DNA of 64,000 nucleotides from JAAYKT01 sp964408955 (GTDB taxonomy: Bacteria > Bacillota > Clostridia > Lutisporales > Lutisporaceae): positions 36,079 to 100,078 of the forward strand of contig CAYPBK010000004.1 in the NCBI GenBank assembly GCA_964408955.1. Direction: 5' to 3'. The notes under the pieces were generated by a model. That model had not been told where the DNA came from, made no database searches, and was given only the letters and a program-made list of their open reading frames with translations. Both the position numbers and the translations under genes were made by a program. Positions 29,101-37,305 of the stretch are shown here, piece by piece (within the stretch, counting starts at the first letter, position 1; every line of letters starts with the position of its first letter).

Positions 29101-30556
29101 AAAATATCGATATAGCCTATTCATAGACGAGCAAGGGAAGGATTTAGCAGGAAACCCCAGCCTTGATTTGGTAGGAGATAAGTTTTTTATAGATGACACT
29201 GATGCAGGCTCTTTGAGTTTGCTGGATTATAAAGAGGCGGAAGCTTTAGTTGTAAAACTGGAAAATGCAGTAGTAACTCTAAATAATACTGAGCAAATAA
29301 ATACAGCAAAATCACATTTAAATAATGCCAATAAAAAAACTGCCTCGGTAAGTGATGCTAATTTAAAGAAAGATCTTAACAATAGAATTACTATAGCGGG
29401 CAGCAAAATTCAAACGGCCGAAGATAAGCTGGCAGCCAACGGCGTAATAACTAAAATAGATCTGCTTCCAAGCTATGCTAACTTGACCTTAGAACACAAG
29501 GGTATAGTAGAGGCTGCACGAAAAGCATACAATGACTTAACAAAGGCTCAAAAAGACTTAGTGACAAACTATAGTAAGTTGACGGGTGCAGAAGAAAGAA
29601 TAGCGGGCTTGATTACAGAGCAGGAGGAAAAGGAGCAAGAAAAGAAGAAGAAAGAAGCTGAGGAACAGGCAAAGCTTGCAACTGCAAAGGCGGCAGTGGA
29701 GGCCTTAGAAAATGCAGGAGAAAGTGCGTCCGGTAAGGCAACTGCTTTCCTTAACAAAGTAGAAGAAATGAATTTGGCATTAAACGCTTATATATCCTAT
29801 GTTCCATCTGATGGGCTGCTATATGCAGCAACACTTAGAGATACATTAGAAATGGAAGAAGGTAAAGCAATTAATGCAATTGCGGGTGCTGCAGCTTTGG
29901 TAAATGAGCTCGATTTGTTTATTGATACTTTGTCTGGGAAAATAGCAGCTGCGGAGGAAGCTTGTAAAAGCTTAGGCGAAGGAGATGCAAAAGTAATTCT
30001 ATCAGGCAGAACCCAAGCTGTAAAGTCTAAAATAGACGGTAATATCAAAGCTATAGGGGAAGCAAAGGAAAAAATAAAGAATGCAAAAATAGAAGCGGCA
30101 AAAAAATGGCTTAATGCGGGTATGCTGCCCTTTAACAAGACTGATAAAGCCGATAGTGATGCTCCGTTAATATTGCCCTTGGAAAACCATAAAGCCGGTG
30201 CAAGCTTTTACTACAAGGAAATAGGAAGTATAGTGGATGGTAGATTTGTTAAAGCCCAGGATGGTATGCAGAGATTCCATAATACTTTTAACAGTCTTGA
30301 TAAGGCAAACTTGCAGTTTGTTGATGAAATAAAAGGTGATAAAACTGTAAGAAGTATTAAAGTAAATAGAGGAGCAGAGCTTGCTGCCGTTGCTGTAAAG
30401 GTTGAGATAATAAGCGAGAATAAAACCACCTATAAAATATTCAATATCACAATACCTCCAAAAGCTATTGATACGACAGGCAATACGCCTGTAACAATAA
30501 CGGAGGTACAGGAAAGAACTATTACACAACAACAAAAAAGCTTTGGCTTTAGATAA
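26129..30556 (+). CDS. Large surface protein with SLH-like N terminus and serial Ig-like domains
   Basis: 1475 residues. Signal peptide 1-25 (cut near IYA). Residues ~30-200 resemble divergent S-layer-homology repeats (EARALETIGMLEG, RFTAAISILKLRGL, FKDI). Residues ~220-1020 hold about eight repeating bacterial Ig-like units. Each opens with a V-x-V/I-x-F strand and ends with a YTL or YxLTI strand, with recurring D-x-A-x-x-x-x-N-Y-x-I motifs. The remaining C-terminal third is helical and charged, with E/K/A-rich coiled-coil stretches (EEQEEKEQEKKKKEAEE type), then a short terminal domain. This looks like a wall-bound rod or adhesin, or an S-layer component. Single-gene unit ended by a strong bidirectional terminator. 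Ligand unknown. Confidence 0.82.
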   Translation: MKRTIALILSFTLVITGLLASPIYAASIKVSEEARALETIGMLEGDGSGVTSEYMGKRMHRFTAAISILKLRGLYDEALKYTKTGNFKDIGVVEWKEGRNILAYLKANPDLGFIGNEKGEFLPYKDISEQEYFKVLLETLGYKQKVSGKSGDFSWGETLDYAKNKGLKPSYKSDFNIDLLAKATVSALNAKTKAGKVYIVILVDSGKVKKSKAVSAGFIKEELNATVKSAKAIGNTVVEVKFKENISKYDAEYTGNYSIDGLSIKEAIYTGDNTVRLTTSSQSNGRQYTLYAGGSKIRFTGISKISGAPNIKTVKSEDDESVVVEFDKELDYDSAMNSNNYTIAGVDVEKAVLTGKKVELSTYGLTSRKQYTLKVTNMKSVDGAVLKSQSKTFSNRPDTTPPSVKEVIAETNERVIVIFSEGVSKDTAEDLYNYTIESNNGELDIYEAILFGDDEDRVELVTEPQKASAKYEITIENIEDKTKVGNVMKKAIKKTFVGAKEDNTAPSLSKNDIKILSKNRIQVAFTDNSRMDEDTVLDAGNYELIKNDRWKDEIYVDNVEKISFESGKYKVALEVDDLESNMSYTLKVYNIADEFGNVLEKNNTATISISKEDLAPAKYKSHKMTKLDEIEIVFTKPLDKESAEDVYNYSINNYIGYPSKAVYKDEKVILTTAKMTEGKTYRLTIDGVEDQSGNVIRQNIDFKAVAEVKSEVGPVLVHLTSLNKYVAAAVFDKPVSYTSDGSDRTILILKTGYTEIKLYAKATSTDEKTIEFSDIEGRKILSDYAYYSIDEDKSLRGITDKTANKNKYDNSVLKNYYITVPGNSSEPEALEVKDITQTDNRTFKVTMSREVVIKRNTAESSPYAIFAAGATNDKKVVTFTITPGYINGGTDYKIDLSKVLEDRHGLKSENTGKDYTTFYSENKDYIKPFIRGVRALDANTVEIEYNEDMGYSGKYTIKNTDPYVIYNTILTSLKKIDGKKVILSLNIPLEKKYRYSLFIDEQGKDLAGNPSLDLVGDKFFIDDTDAGSLSLLDYKEAEALVVKLENAVVTLNNTEQINTAKSHLNNANKKTASVSDANLKKDLNNRITIAGSKIQTAEDKLAANGVITKIDLLPSYANLTLEHKGIVEAARKAYNDLTKAQKDLVTNYSKLTGAEERIAGLITEQEEKEQEKKKKEAEEQAKLATAKAAVEALENAGESASGKATAFLNKVEEMNLALNAYISYVPSDGLLYAATLRDTLEMEEGKAINAIAGAAALVNELDLFIDTLSGKIAAAEEACKSLGEGDAKVILSGRTQAVKSKIDGNIKAIGEAKEKIKNAKIEAAKKWLNAGMLPFNKTDKADSDAPLILPLENHKAGASFYYKEIGSIVDGRFVKAQDGMQRFHNTFNSLDKANLQFVDEIKGDKTVRSIKVNRGAELAAVAVKVEIISENKTTYKIFNITIPPKAIDTTGNTPVTITEVQERTITQQQKSFGFR

Positions 30557-30570
30557 AACTTAAAGATAAA

Positions 30571-30608
30571 AAAACTGCCTGCTCCTTATTAGGGGCAGGC
30601 AGTTTTTT
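30571..30608. terminator. Bidirectional terminator
   Basis: Stem ACTGCCTGCTCC/GGGGCAGGCAGT with a TTATTA-type loop, A-run before and T6 after. It lies between the convergent Ig-repeat gene and the histidine kinase gene. Confidence 0.93.
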
Positions 30609-30615
30609 AATAAAA

Positions 30616-32763
30616 TTATAAATTTTCTAGTTTTGGGAAGGACACCGTCAGCTTAAACAAATCACCATCCACGGATACCGAGAGGCTTCCTTTTTGCAGT
30701 TCTGTAAGACTTCTGGCTATTGCCAGACCAAGCCCTGAGCCATCAGTGTTTCTCGAGGCATCACCCCTGGTAAATCTATCTGTAATATCCTTGGAATCAA
30801 AATTCATCTCATAGGCTGCAATATTTCTAAATACAAGACTGATGCTATCCTCCTTTTCCTCACCATCGATATAGACTCTGGAGTTTGGCATAGAGTATTT
30901 AAAAATATTGCTCATAATGTTTTCAAAGATTCTGTAGGTCCTCCTCCCATCAAGCTCACAAATCACTTTATGCTCCGGTAGATTGATTCGCATTATAAGA
31001 CCACTTTCCAGTATCTTTTCCTCCAACTCTCCCAAAGTTTGACGGAGTAAGGCTACCACATCCAGCTTTTCTAGGTATAAATCTATATTACCGCTGTTTG
31101 CTTTGCTGATGTCAAATAAGTCATCTATAAGGGCTTTTAACCTTATAGATTTTTTATCCAGCACGTCTAGGTATTCTGCCCTTGTTTCATCGTCCAAAGC
31201 ATTAGTTTTTAAAAGATCTATATAAGTGATTATGGAAGTCAAAGGTGTTTTTAAATCATGAGATACATTTGATATAAGCTCAGTTTTCATGCTTTGGCTT
31301 TTAACCTCTTTATCAACGGCTATTTGAAATCCTTCTTTAATCATATTAAGATTTTTAGAAAAGGGGCTTAGTATTCCCATATCCTCAGGCAGAACAGTAT
31401 TAAAATTGCCTTTGGATAGCTCCTCACTAGTTTTATTTAAAATCCTTAACTTTTCTAAAACTTTTATTGAGTATTTGAATAATACAATTGAATATATCAG
31501 GGCAAAAATTCGCCCAAGGTGAAAAGTGAAAGATATTATTACTAAGGCTAAAAAGTTTATTCCTAATAGCATTATGAGCTTTTCTCTGAATTTATTTTTA
31601 TCATCAATTTCTATAAGCGTAATTGCAGTATCTTTAATAGTTTTGGCTATATAAGCAAACAAATTTCCCAGTACAGTTCTTTTTAACAATCCTTCAACAA
31701 TTCCCACATGATAGATATATTTTATATTACAGACCGTAAGGTAAATGAAATAGTATAATATGAAAGTAATAGGAACGCCTAAAGCATAGAATTGCCAGCC
31801 GGCGTCATATACTATTGCAGCTAAATCGCAGTCTGAATTTCTGTAAAAATTAAAATTAACAACATGTACAATAGCAAAATCAAGCATCAGGATGGCGAAC
31901 CAGAGTAGAAGCTTAAACTCCAGATATATTTTATTATAGAAATTTACTATGCTGACTTCCCTATGCTTCTTAAAGGGTATCGCAAAAGCTATGATAATCA
32001 ATGTCAGTATACTTATTCCTCCGATAAGAAGAATGAGGATAAGTAATCTTTCCAAATACGCGTTTTTCATATCGCTTATAAGGAGATCATTTTCGGCAGA
32101 CAGCTTTTCCGGAACAATAAAAATGATTTCCAAATTAGCAAAACGACTTTCTTCATTTTCATAGGAGTTTACCAGAGCGTTCACAAAGCTTTCCTTATGA
32201 AAGCTTGTGGCGATTAAATCCGTTATTGTCACTCTACCTTCCTCATCAATAGCCCCATGGAGATAAAATCTGCTGCCCGTTCTCTCCTTTTCCAGTCTGA
32301 ATTCGTTAAAATCCTTAATATTGCTGGTCCATTCTCCTGTATTTGTATTTCTGATGTAATACTTTATATTTTGCATTTCGTCATAGGCACTGTCGTAATA
32401 GCGACTATCCGCCGAAAGCTTATTGTAGGAGACATATCCGGTTATATTCGCCAAGGAATAGGCAAATTTATGGCTTTCCAAGTATTCTGTAATTCCATTG
32501 TTTTTAAAAATGATATTCTTAAGAGGCGAGTAAACACCAACGGAAACAACGGTAAAAACTAAAATCATCAAAGTAATCATGAGATTACCGGAAAACGACT
32601 TTTTATTTTTATTATCAGCTTTTATAGTCTTGTCTGCTTCGGTTATTACTTGATCCTCATCAATTACAGCATCTCCGTCATTCACACTATCCTCTTTATA
32701 TTCAGTATTGTTCTCATCATTTATATCAGTGATTTCATCATTATTTTTCAAATTTGTATCCAA
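30616..32763 (-). CDS. Multi-pass sensor histidine kinase
   Basis: 715 residues. An unusual ~55-residue N terminus is almost wholly D/E/N/K and cytoplasmic. Next come TM1 (~62-82), a ~150-residue extracytoplasmic sensor, and about five further membrane helices to ~430. The HisKA dimerisation helix has the phospho-acceptor in SNVSHDLKTPLTS. The HATPase has an N box, and the G box reads DGSGLGLAIARS. It pairs with the OmpR-type regulator, whose 3' end it overlaps by 23 nt. The start is TTG 32763; no ATG lies nearby and the ribosome site is weak, so initiation may depend on coupling. The signal is unknown; cell-envelope stress is a guess from FtsH nearby. Confidence 0.9.
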   Translation of the reverse strand: MDTNLKNNDEITDINDENNTEYKEDSVNDGDAVIDEDQVITEADKTIKADNKNKKSFSGNLMITLMILVFTVVSVGVYSPLKNIIFKNNGITEYLESHKFAYSLANITGYVSYNKLSADSRYYDSAYDEMQNIKYYIRNTNTGEWTSNIKDFNEFRLEKERTGSRFYLHGAIDEEGRVTITDLIATSFHKESFVNALVNSYENEESRFANLEIIFIVPEKLSAENDLLISDMKNAYLERLLILILLIGGISILTLIIIAFAIPFKKHREVSIVNFYNKIYLEFKLLLWFAILMLDFAIVHVVNFNFYRNSDCDLAAIVYDAGWQFYALGVPITFILYYFIYLTVCNIKYIYHVGIVEGLLKRTVLGNLFAYIAKTIKDTAITLIEIDDKNKFREKLIMLLGINFLALVIISFTFHLGRIFALIYSIVLFKYSIKVLEKLRILNKTSEELSKGNFNTVLPEDMGILSPFSKNLNMIKEGFQIAVDKEVKSQSMKTELISNVSHDLKTPLTSIITYIDLLKTNALDDETRAEYLDVLDKKSIRLKALIDDLFDISKANSGNIDLYLEKLDVVALLRQTLGELEEKILESGLIMRINLPEHKVICELDGRRTYRIFENIMSNIFKYSMPNSRVYIDGEEKEDSISLVFRNIAAYEMNFDSKDITDRFTRGDASRNTDGSGLGLAIARSLTELQKGSLSVSVDGDLFKLTVSFPKLENL

Positions 32764-33427
32764 TGCCCCACACCACCTTTAAATATTTTGGTTCCTTCGG
32801 ATTTATTTCAATTTTTTCACGGATTCGCCTTATATGTACTGTTACAGTATCAGGGTTATAAGCAGGCTCCTGCCAAACCTTTTCATATATTTCTTCAATT
32901 GAAAAAACTTGGTTTGGATTGTTCATAAAAAAATGAAGAATTTTGTATTCCAAAGGAGTAGTTTTTATAGGCTCTCCGTCAACAAGAACTTCTTTTTTAA
33001 TATCGTTAAGCTCAATTCCGCCGATTTTTATAATATTTTCCTCATTTATTGAGGTTCCGTTATAATTCACATACCTGCGCAGGGATGAATTTACTCTTGC
33101 TAAGAGCTCCAGGGGATTAAAAGGCTTAGTTATATAGTCATCCGCACCCATATTAAGCCCAAGTATTTTATCCGTGTCTTCTGATTTAGCCGTCAGGAAA
33201 ATAATAGGTACATTGCTGGTTTCCCTGAGCCTCATGGTAGCCTTGATACCATCCATACGGGGCATCATAATATCCATAAGAATCAGATGGATTTTTTCCC
33301 TTTCGAATATTTCCAGGGCTTCTTCGCCGTTATAAGCTTTATAGACATTGTAGTTTTGACTTTTTAAATAGACCTCTATGGCAGCTCCTATGTCTTTTTC
33401 ATCCTCTGCTATAAGAATATTGTACAT
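32741..33427 (-). CDS. OmpR/PhoB-family response regulator
   Basis: Receiver domain with acidic pair EDE, phospho-acceptor Asp in LILMDIMMPRMDG, Thr in FLTAKSE and Lys in DYITKPFNPLEL. A C-terminal winged helix follows (TTPLEYKILHFFMNNPNQVFS, PDTVTVHIRRIREKI). I choose ATG 33427 (MYNILIAEDE), which aligns with the family start; GTG 33439 is the alternative. It forms a two-gene operon with the kinase downstream. Target genes are unknown. Confidence 0.93.
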   Translation of the reverse strand: MYNILIAEDEKDIGAAIEVYLKSQNYNVYKAYNGEEALEIFEREKIHLILMDIMMPRMDGIKATMRLRETSNVPIIFLTAKSEDTDKILGLNMGADDYITKPFNPLELLARVNSSLRRYVNYNGTSINEENIIKIGGIELNDIKKEVLVDGEPIKTTPLEYKILHFFMNNPNQVFSIEEIYEKVWQEPAYNPDTVTVHIRRIREKIEINPKEPKYLKVVWGIGYKFEK

Positions 33428-33530
33428 ATTAAAGCACACTCCCTGTTTTTATGAGATATCTCTATATTCAATAATAACACAGAGTTTCTAAGATTCTACT
33501 ATCATAATTATTAAGAATTTATTAAGATAT

Positions 33531-33558
33531 TTGGAATAATCGTTAGTTATGCTATAAT
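33531..33558 (+). promoter_or_regulatory. Promoter of the 31-aa peptide gene
   Basis: TTGGAA (33531-33536), 16-bp spacer, TATAAT (33553-33558) with a TG at the extended -10 position. It ends 27 bp before the ATG. Confidence 0.7.
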
Positions 33559-33585
33559 TTAATCAGGATTATTGGAGGTGGCATA

Positions 33586-33681
33586 ATGATGAGTTTAAGC
33601 CTGGTCGCAATAATTGGATTATTGGCTTTATTCGGTGTGGTAGCATTGGTATTTGGATTTTTATTAAATAAAAGAAATTAA
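33586..33681 (+). CDS. 31-residue hydrophobic membrane peptide
   Basis: Reading ATG 33586 to TAA 33681: MMSLSLVAIIGLL... then a hydrophobic stretch ending FLLNKRN. It is a single membrane helix with a basic tail. A strong GGAGGTGG site lies 4-7 nt before, a good promoter ends 27 bp upstream, and a perfect terminator overlaps the stop. All expression signals of a true gene are present. It is divergent from the two-component operon and convergent with ftsH. It could be a regulator of a membrane protein such as FtsH or the kinase, or a small toxin. No antisense RNA signal is obvious. Confidence 0.7.
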   Translation: MMSLSLVAIIGLLALFGVVALVFGFLLNKRN

Positions 33682-33713
33682 ATAAGTGCCATGGTATAGT
33701 CATGGCACTTATT
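33681..33713. terminator. Terminator shared by the 31-aa peptide gene and ftsH
   Basis: Perfect 13-bp stem AATAAGTGCCATG/CATGGCACTTATT with a 7-nt loop. Confidence 0.85.
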
Positions 33714-33738
33714 AATAGCGCATGTATCGTCGCTAAAA

Positions 33739-35580
33739 TTATTCTTCGCTGCTTTTAGAATCTTTGTTTAAAATATTCATAAACTCTTCACCGGTTATTG
33801 TTTCCTTTTCTAATAAATATTCCGCTATCTCATGAAGCTTATCAATATTCTCTCTAAGTATTTTTTTTGCATTTTCGTGAGCCCCTTTGATGATACTTAG
33901 CACTTCTTCATCAATTTTGGCTGCCGTCACAGAGGAACAGGTAGCTGTAGGGTCTCCGCTCAAATATGGGTTAGAGATAGACTCCAAAGCCATCATACCA
34001 AAGTTTTCGCTCATACCCAGCCTGGTTACCATGGCACGGGCAATCTTAGTCGCCTGCTCAATATCATTGGCAGCGCCGGAGGTACCGGTATTGAAAATTA
34101 ATTCCTCAGCCGCCCTGCCCCCGGTGTAGGTTGTTATTTTATTAAAAGCTTCCTCTTTGGACATCAGGAAAGTCTCTTCCTCAGCTATTTGCATAGTATA
34201 GCCCAAAGCCCCTGAGGTACGCGGGATGATAGTAATTTTATGGACGGGGGCTGAATCAGTCTGTTTGGCGGCGACCATAGCATGACCTATTTCGTGATAG
34301 GCTATAATCTTTTTCTCCTTGGGAGAAATAACGGCACCTTTCCTTTTATATCCTGCAACAACTACTTCGATAGCCTCTTCCAAATCATTATGATTGACCT
34401 CTTGACGCCCGCATTTCACGGCCCTTAATGCTCCCTCGTTTATAATGTTGGCGAGCTCGGCACCTGATGCTCCTGAAGTAGCTCTGGCCAAGGCATTAAA
34501 GTTTACATCATCCATAACCTTTATTTTCTTTGCATGCACCTTTAAAATAGCTTCCCGTCCTGCCAAATCAGGAAGCTCAACAGGAATACGACGGTCGAAG
34601 CGGCCGGGTCTTAACAGTGCCCTATCCAATGAGTCAGGGCGGTTGGTTGCGGCCAGAATGACTACGCCCTTTTCACCGCTAAAGCCGTCCATCTCCGTTA
34701 AAAGCTGATTAAGGGTTTGCTCCCTTTCATCATTTCCGCCCAGATTGCCGTCTCCCCTTCTTTTGCCTATTGCATCTATCTCATCAATAAAAACAATGCA
34801 AGGAGCCTTTTCCTGTGCCTGCTTAAACAAATCTCGGACTCTTGCGGCTCCCATGCCTACAAACATCTCCACAAACTCTGAACCGGATATGGAGAAAAAG
34901 GGCACCTTTGATTCTCCTGCAACCGCTTGGGCTAAAAGAGTTTTCCCTGTACCGGGAGGGCCGACTAAAAGTGCGCCCTTTGGCATTATGGCTCCTATTT
35001 CCTTATATTTAAGTGGGTTATGCAAAAAATCCACTATTTCAGTAAGAGCTTCCTTCGCCTCATCCTGACCGGCAACATCGGCAAAGGTTTTACCTGTTTG
35101 GGATTCAATATATATCTTTGCATTGCTTTTGCCAAAGCTCATGGCGTTCATCCCGCCCATTCTTTTTTGCATTGTGCGGGAGAGCAACTGACCCATGGCG
35201 AGAAAAAATCCAATGGGTAGTATCCAATTAATAAGGAAATTTATTAAGGGAGAATTTTCCCTGGGGATAATCTTGGAAAATTCCTCAATTTTCGCATTGT
35301 GCAGCCTGTTAACCAAATCAGGATCCTCCATAAGACCTGTGATGTAGAGGCTCTCCTTATTTGATTCATCCATTGCAATAAATGCAATTTGATTATTTTG
35401 TATTTCAACAGTTTGAACTCTGCCGCTTTCAATAAAATCCAGAAATGTTCCATAATCAACTTGAGTTATCTGCTGCTTCAACATATGTGGAAACACTATA
35501 GCATTTAAAAGAAGCACGATAACTAAAGCTATTCCGTAATAATATATAAGCGGCTTCTTTGGGTTTTTATGATCCTTCAT
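33739..35580 (-). CDS. ftsH: ATP-dependent zinc metalloprotease FtsH
   Basis: Membrane-anchored AAA+ protease that degrades misfolded and regulatory membrane proteins. 613 residues. TM1 lies at ~11-29 and TM2 at ~112-130, enclosing the short extracytoplasmic domain. Walker A GPPGTGKT at ~205-213, Walker B IVFIDEIDAIG, second region of homology NRPDSLDRALLRPGRFDR. The zinc site is HEIGH in IAYHEIGHAM, with the third ligand Asp further on. GGAGG precedes ATG 35580. It appears single-copy here and monocistronic. The acidic C-terminal tail is normal for the family. Confidence 0.96.
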   Translation of the reverse strand: MKDHKNPKKPLIYYYGIALVIVLLLNAIVFPHMLKQQITQVDYGTFLDFIESGRVQTVEIQNNQIAFIAMDESNKESLYITGLMEDPDLVNRLHNAKIEEFSKIIPRENSPLINFLINWILPIGFFLAMGQLLSRTMQKRMGGMNAMSFGKSNAKIYIESQTGKTFADVAGQDEAKEALTEIVDFLHNPLKYKEIGAIMPKGALLVGPPGTGKTLLAQAVAGESKVPFFSISGSEFVEMFVGMGAARVRDLFKQAQEKAPCIVFIDEIDAIGKRRGDGNLGGNDEREQTLNQLLTEMDGFSGEKGVVILAATNRPDSLDRALLRPGRFDRRIPVELPDLAGREAILKVHAKKIKVMDDVNFNALARATSGASGAELANIINEGALRAVKCGRQEVNHNDLEEAIEVVVAGYKRKGAVISPKEKKIIAYHEIGHAMVAAKQTDSAPVHKITIIPRTSGALGYTMQIAEEETFLMSKEEAFNKITTYTGGRAAEELIFNTGTSGAANDIEQATKIARAMVTRLGMSENFGMMALESISNPYLSGDPTATCSSVTAAKIDEEVLSIIKGAHENAKKILRENIDKLHEIAEYLLEKETITGEEFMNILNKDSKSSEE

Positions 35581-35723
35581 CTAATAACCTCCGTTAAGTT
35601 TTTCATAATTTAATTCATCAATTATTAAGTAGTTTTTATTATCATTAAGAATTATACAACAAATTTAATATATTGTATATCTGTTTGAAGGTTTTCTAGT
35701 TGCGTATCTAAGGATTCTAATGG

Positions 35724-37010
35724 TTATCGTTTCACTACGCTAAAATTTTCCTCTATAAGCAGCCAATTTTGTGGGAAAGGCAGACCAAGTTTCCAATAGC
35801 TCACACCTCGGATTCTCAATTCCTTGACGAGGTCGAATTTAGCTTGTATTGAGCGTGCATCCTCAAACCAGACAACGTGCTGTCTGCCCTGATTATCAGT
35901 ATAGTAAAAGAATGGAGCCTGGGAAGTGTAATCATAGCTGATTGCCACATTGTTTTCCATAGCTATTTCTATAGCCCTTTGGGGGCTGACAGCTCTGGCA
36001 AAGGGACCTCCCGGGACAAAGGGTAAAGTCCAATCATAGCCATATAAATTTTGCCCCATCATAATTTTTTCTGCCGGCATCTGAGTCAAAGCATACTCCA
36101 GTACTTGCCTTACAGGACCTATTGGAGAAACAGCCATAGGCGGACCGCCGCTCCAGCCCCATTCATAGGTCATGATTATTACAAAATCAGCTATTTCACC
36201 ATGAGCCTTATAATCGTGGGCTTCGTACCAGGGACCAATCTGCTCACCGCTTATCTTTGGGGCCAAAGCCGTTGACATTAAAAGTCCTGCTGCAGACAAC
36301 CTTGCACTGGCTTTTCTCAGAAAATTATTATAATTCTCCCTTAACTCAGGCGGTAAAAACTCAAAATCAAAATGTATGTCGCTGAAGTTTTGTTGTCTTG
36401 CAGTATTTATTATATTATCAAGGAGCTGATTTTGTACTGCTTCATCAGTGAGGATAATTCTGCCCAACTCTGCGCTGAATTGACCTTCCTCCAAATTTGT
36501 GATTGCCATCATGAGAGTAGCTCCCCACTCGCCGGCTATGGCAGGGAAATTATTCAAAGGCGGCGCCTTAAGAGAACCGTCTCTTTGAACCTGATAGCTA
36601 AAAGGCGCAAGATAAGTTAAATAAGGAGCTGCCTCTCTGGCTGCCTGCTCCAATTCAGGAGCCACAGTATTGCCAAAAGGCTCTACATAGGCATTTATTT
36701 CCGCTATACGGCGAGGTCTGGGAGGGATGTATAACCTTAAACCTATTTGGAGCGGTTCATTTACAGATATTCCGTTAATACGGGCAAGCTCCTGATAGCT
36801 TAACCCAAATTTGGCGGCTATGCTATAGAGACTGTCTCCCGGCTGCACCCAATAATAACTGCCTACAATGGGTATTACCAATGTCTGTCCTACTACAAGA
36901 TTATTGGGATTAGGTATTTTATTTGCTTCCGCAATAGCCGACACGGTGGAATTATACATTTGTGCAATGAGGAAAAGGGATTGACCCCGTTGAACAACAT
37001 GGATTTGCAT
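35724..37010 (-). CDS. LysM-GH18 spore-cortex/peptidoglycan hydrolase (SleL/YaaH type)
   Basis: 428 residues without a signal peptide. Two LysM domains (residues 1-48 and 52-97; VQRGQSLFLIAQMYN and VQPGDSLYSIAAKFG) bind glycan. A GH18 TIM barrel (~105-425) follows, with the catalytic acid in DIHFDFEFL (DxxxDxE). This architecture is that of SleL/YaaH, an N-acetylglucosaminidase acting on cortex fragments during spore germination. It indicates an endospore former. AGGTG precedes ATG 37010. The gene is monocistronic. A vegetative wall role is the alternative. Confidence 0.9.
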   Translation of the reverse strand: MQIHVVQRGQSLFLIAQMYNSTVSAIAEANKIPNPNNLVVGQTLVIPIVGSYYWVQPGDSLYSIAAKFGLSYQELARINGISVNEPLQIGLRLYIPPRPRRIAEINAYVEPFGNTVAPELEQAAREAAPYLTYLAPFSYQVQRDGSLKAPPLNNFPAIAGEWGATLMMAITNLEEGQFSAELGRIILTDEAVQNQLLDNIINTARQQNFSDIHFDFEFLPPELRENYNNFLRKASARLSAAGLLMSTALAPKISGEQIGPWYEAHDYKAHGEIADFVIIMTYEWGWSGGPPMAVSPIGPVRQVLEYALTQMPAEKIMMGQNLYGYDWTLPFVPGGPFARAVSPQRAIEIAMENNVAISYDYTSQAPFFYYTDNQGRQHVVWFEDARSIQAKFDLVKELRIRGVSYWKLGLPFPQNWLLIEENFSVVKR

Positions 37011-37305
37011 TAGAACACCTACCTATTAAAAAATTCATTGTTACATTATATGCATCTAAAGAATTTAAGTTAGGGTCTTAAATAAATAAAAGCTACTTTT
37101 CACATGAATTTTTAGATTACAAAATTAAATAATCTATATTGAAACTATAGCTATATCTTAAAAGTAACAAAAAGTATTTATTAATAACAGTTATTACAAT
37201 AAAATATTGCATATATATTGTATTATTAATATACTTATATTTAGCAGGTAATAAAAAACTTGCAAAATGTCTAAAAATAAAACTACTTTTTGGAGGGATG
37301 AAACA
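37011..37305. promoter_or_regulatory. Divergent control region of sleL-like and prolidase genes
   Basis: The plus-strand promoter TTGCAT (37207-37212), 17-bp spacer, TATACT (37230-37235) lies 70 bp before the prolidase ATG. A small palindrome AATAACAGTTATT at ~37184-37196 sits just upstream and could be an operator. The TGGAGGG ribosome site is at ~37291. Confidence 0.6.

Noticed and set aside
29569..30535. Several minus-strand frames of 60-122 codons inside the Ig-repeat gene
   Set aside because: They are shadows of a strongly coding plus-strand gene, without ribosome sites or recognisable products.
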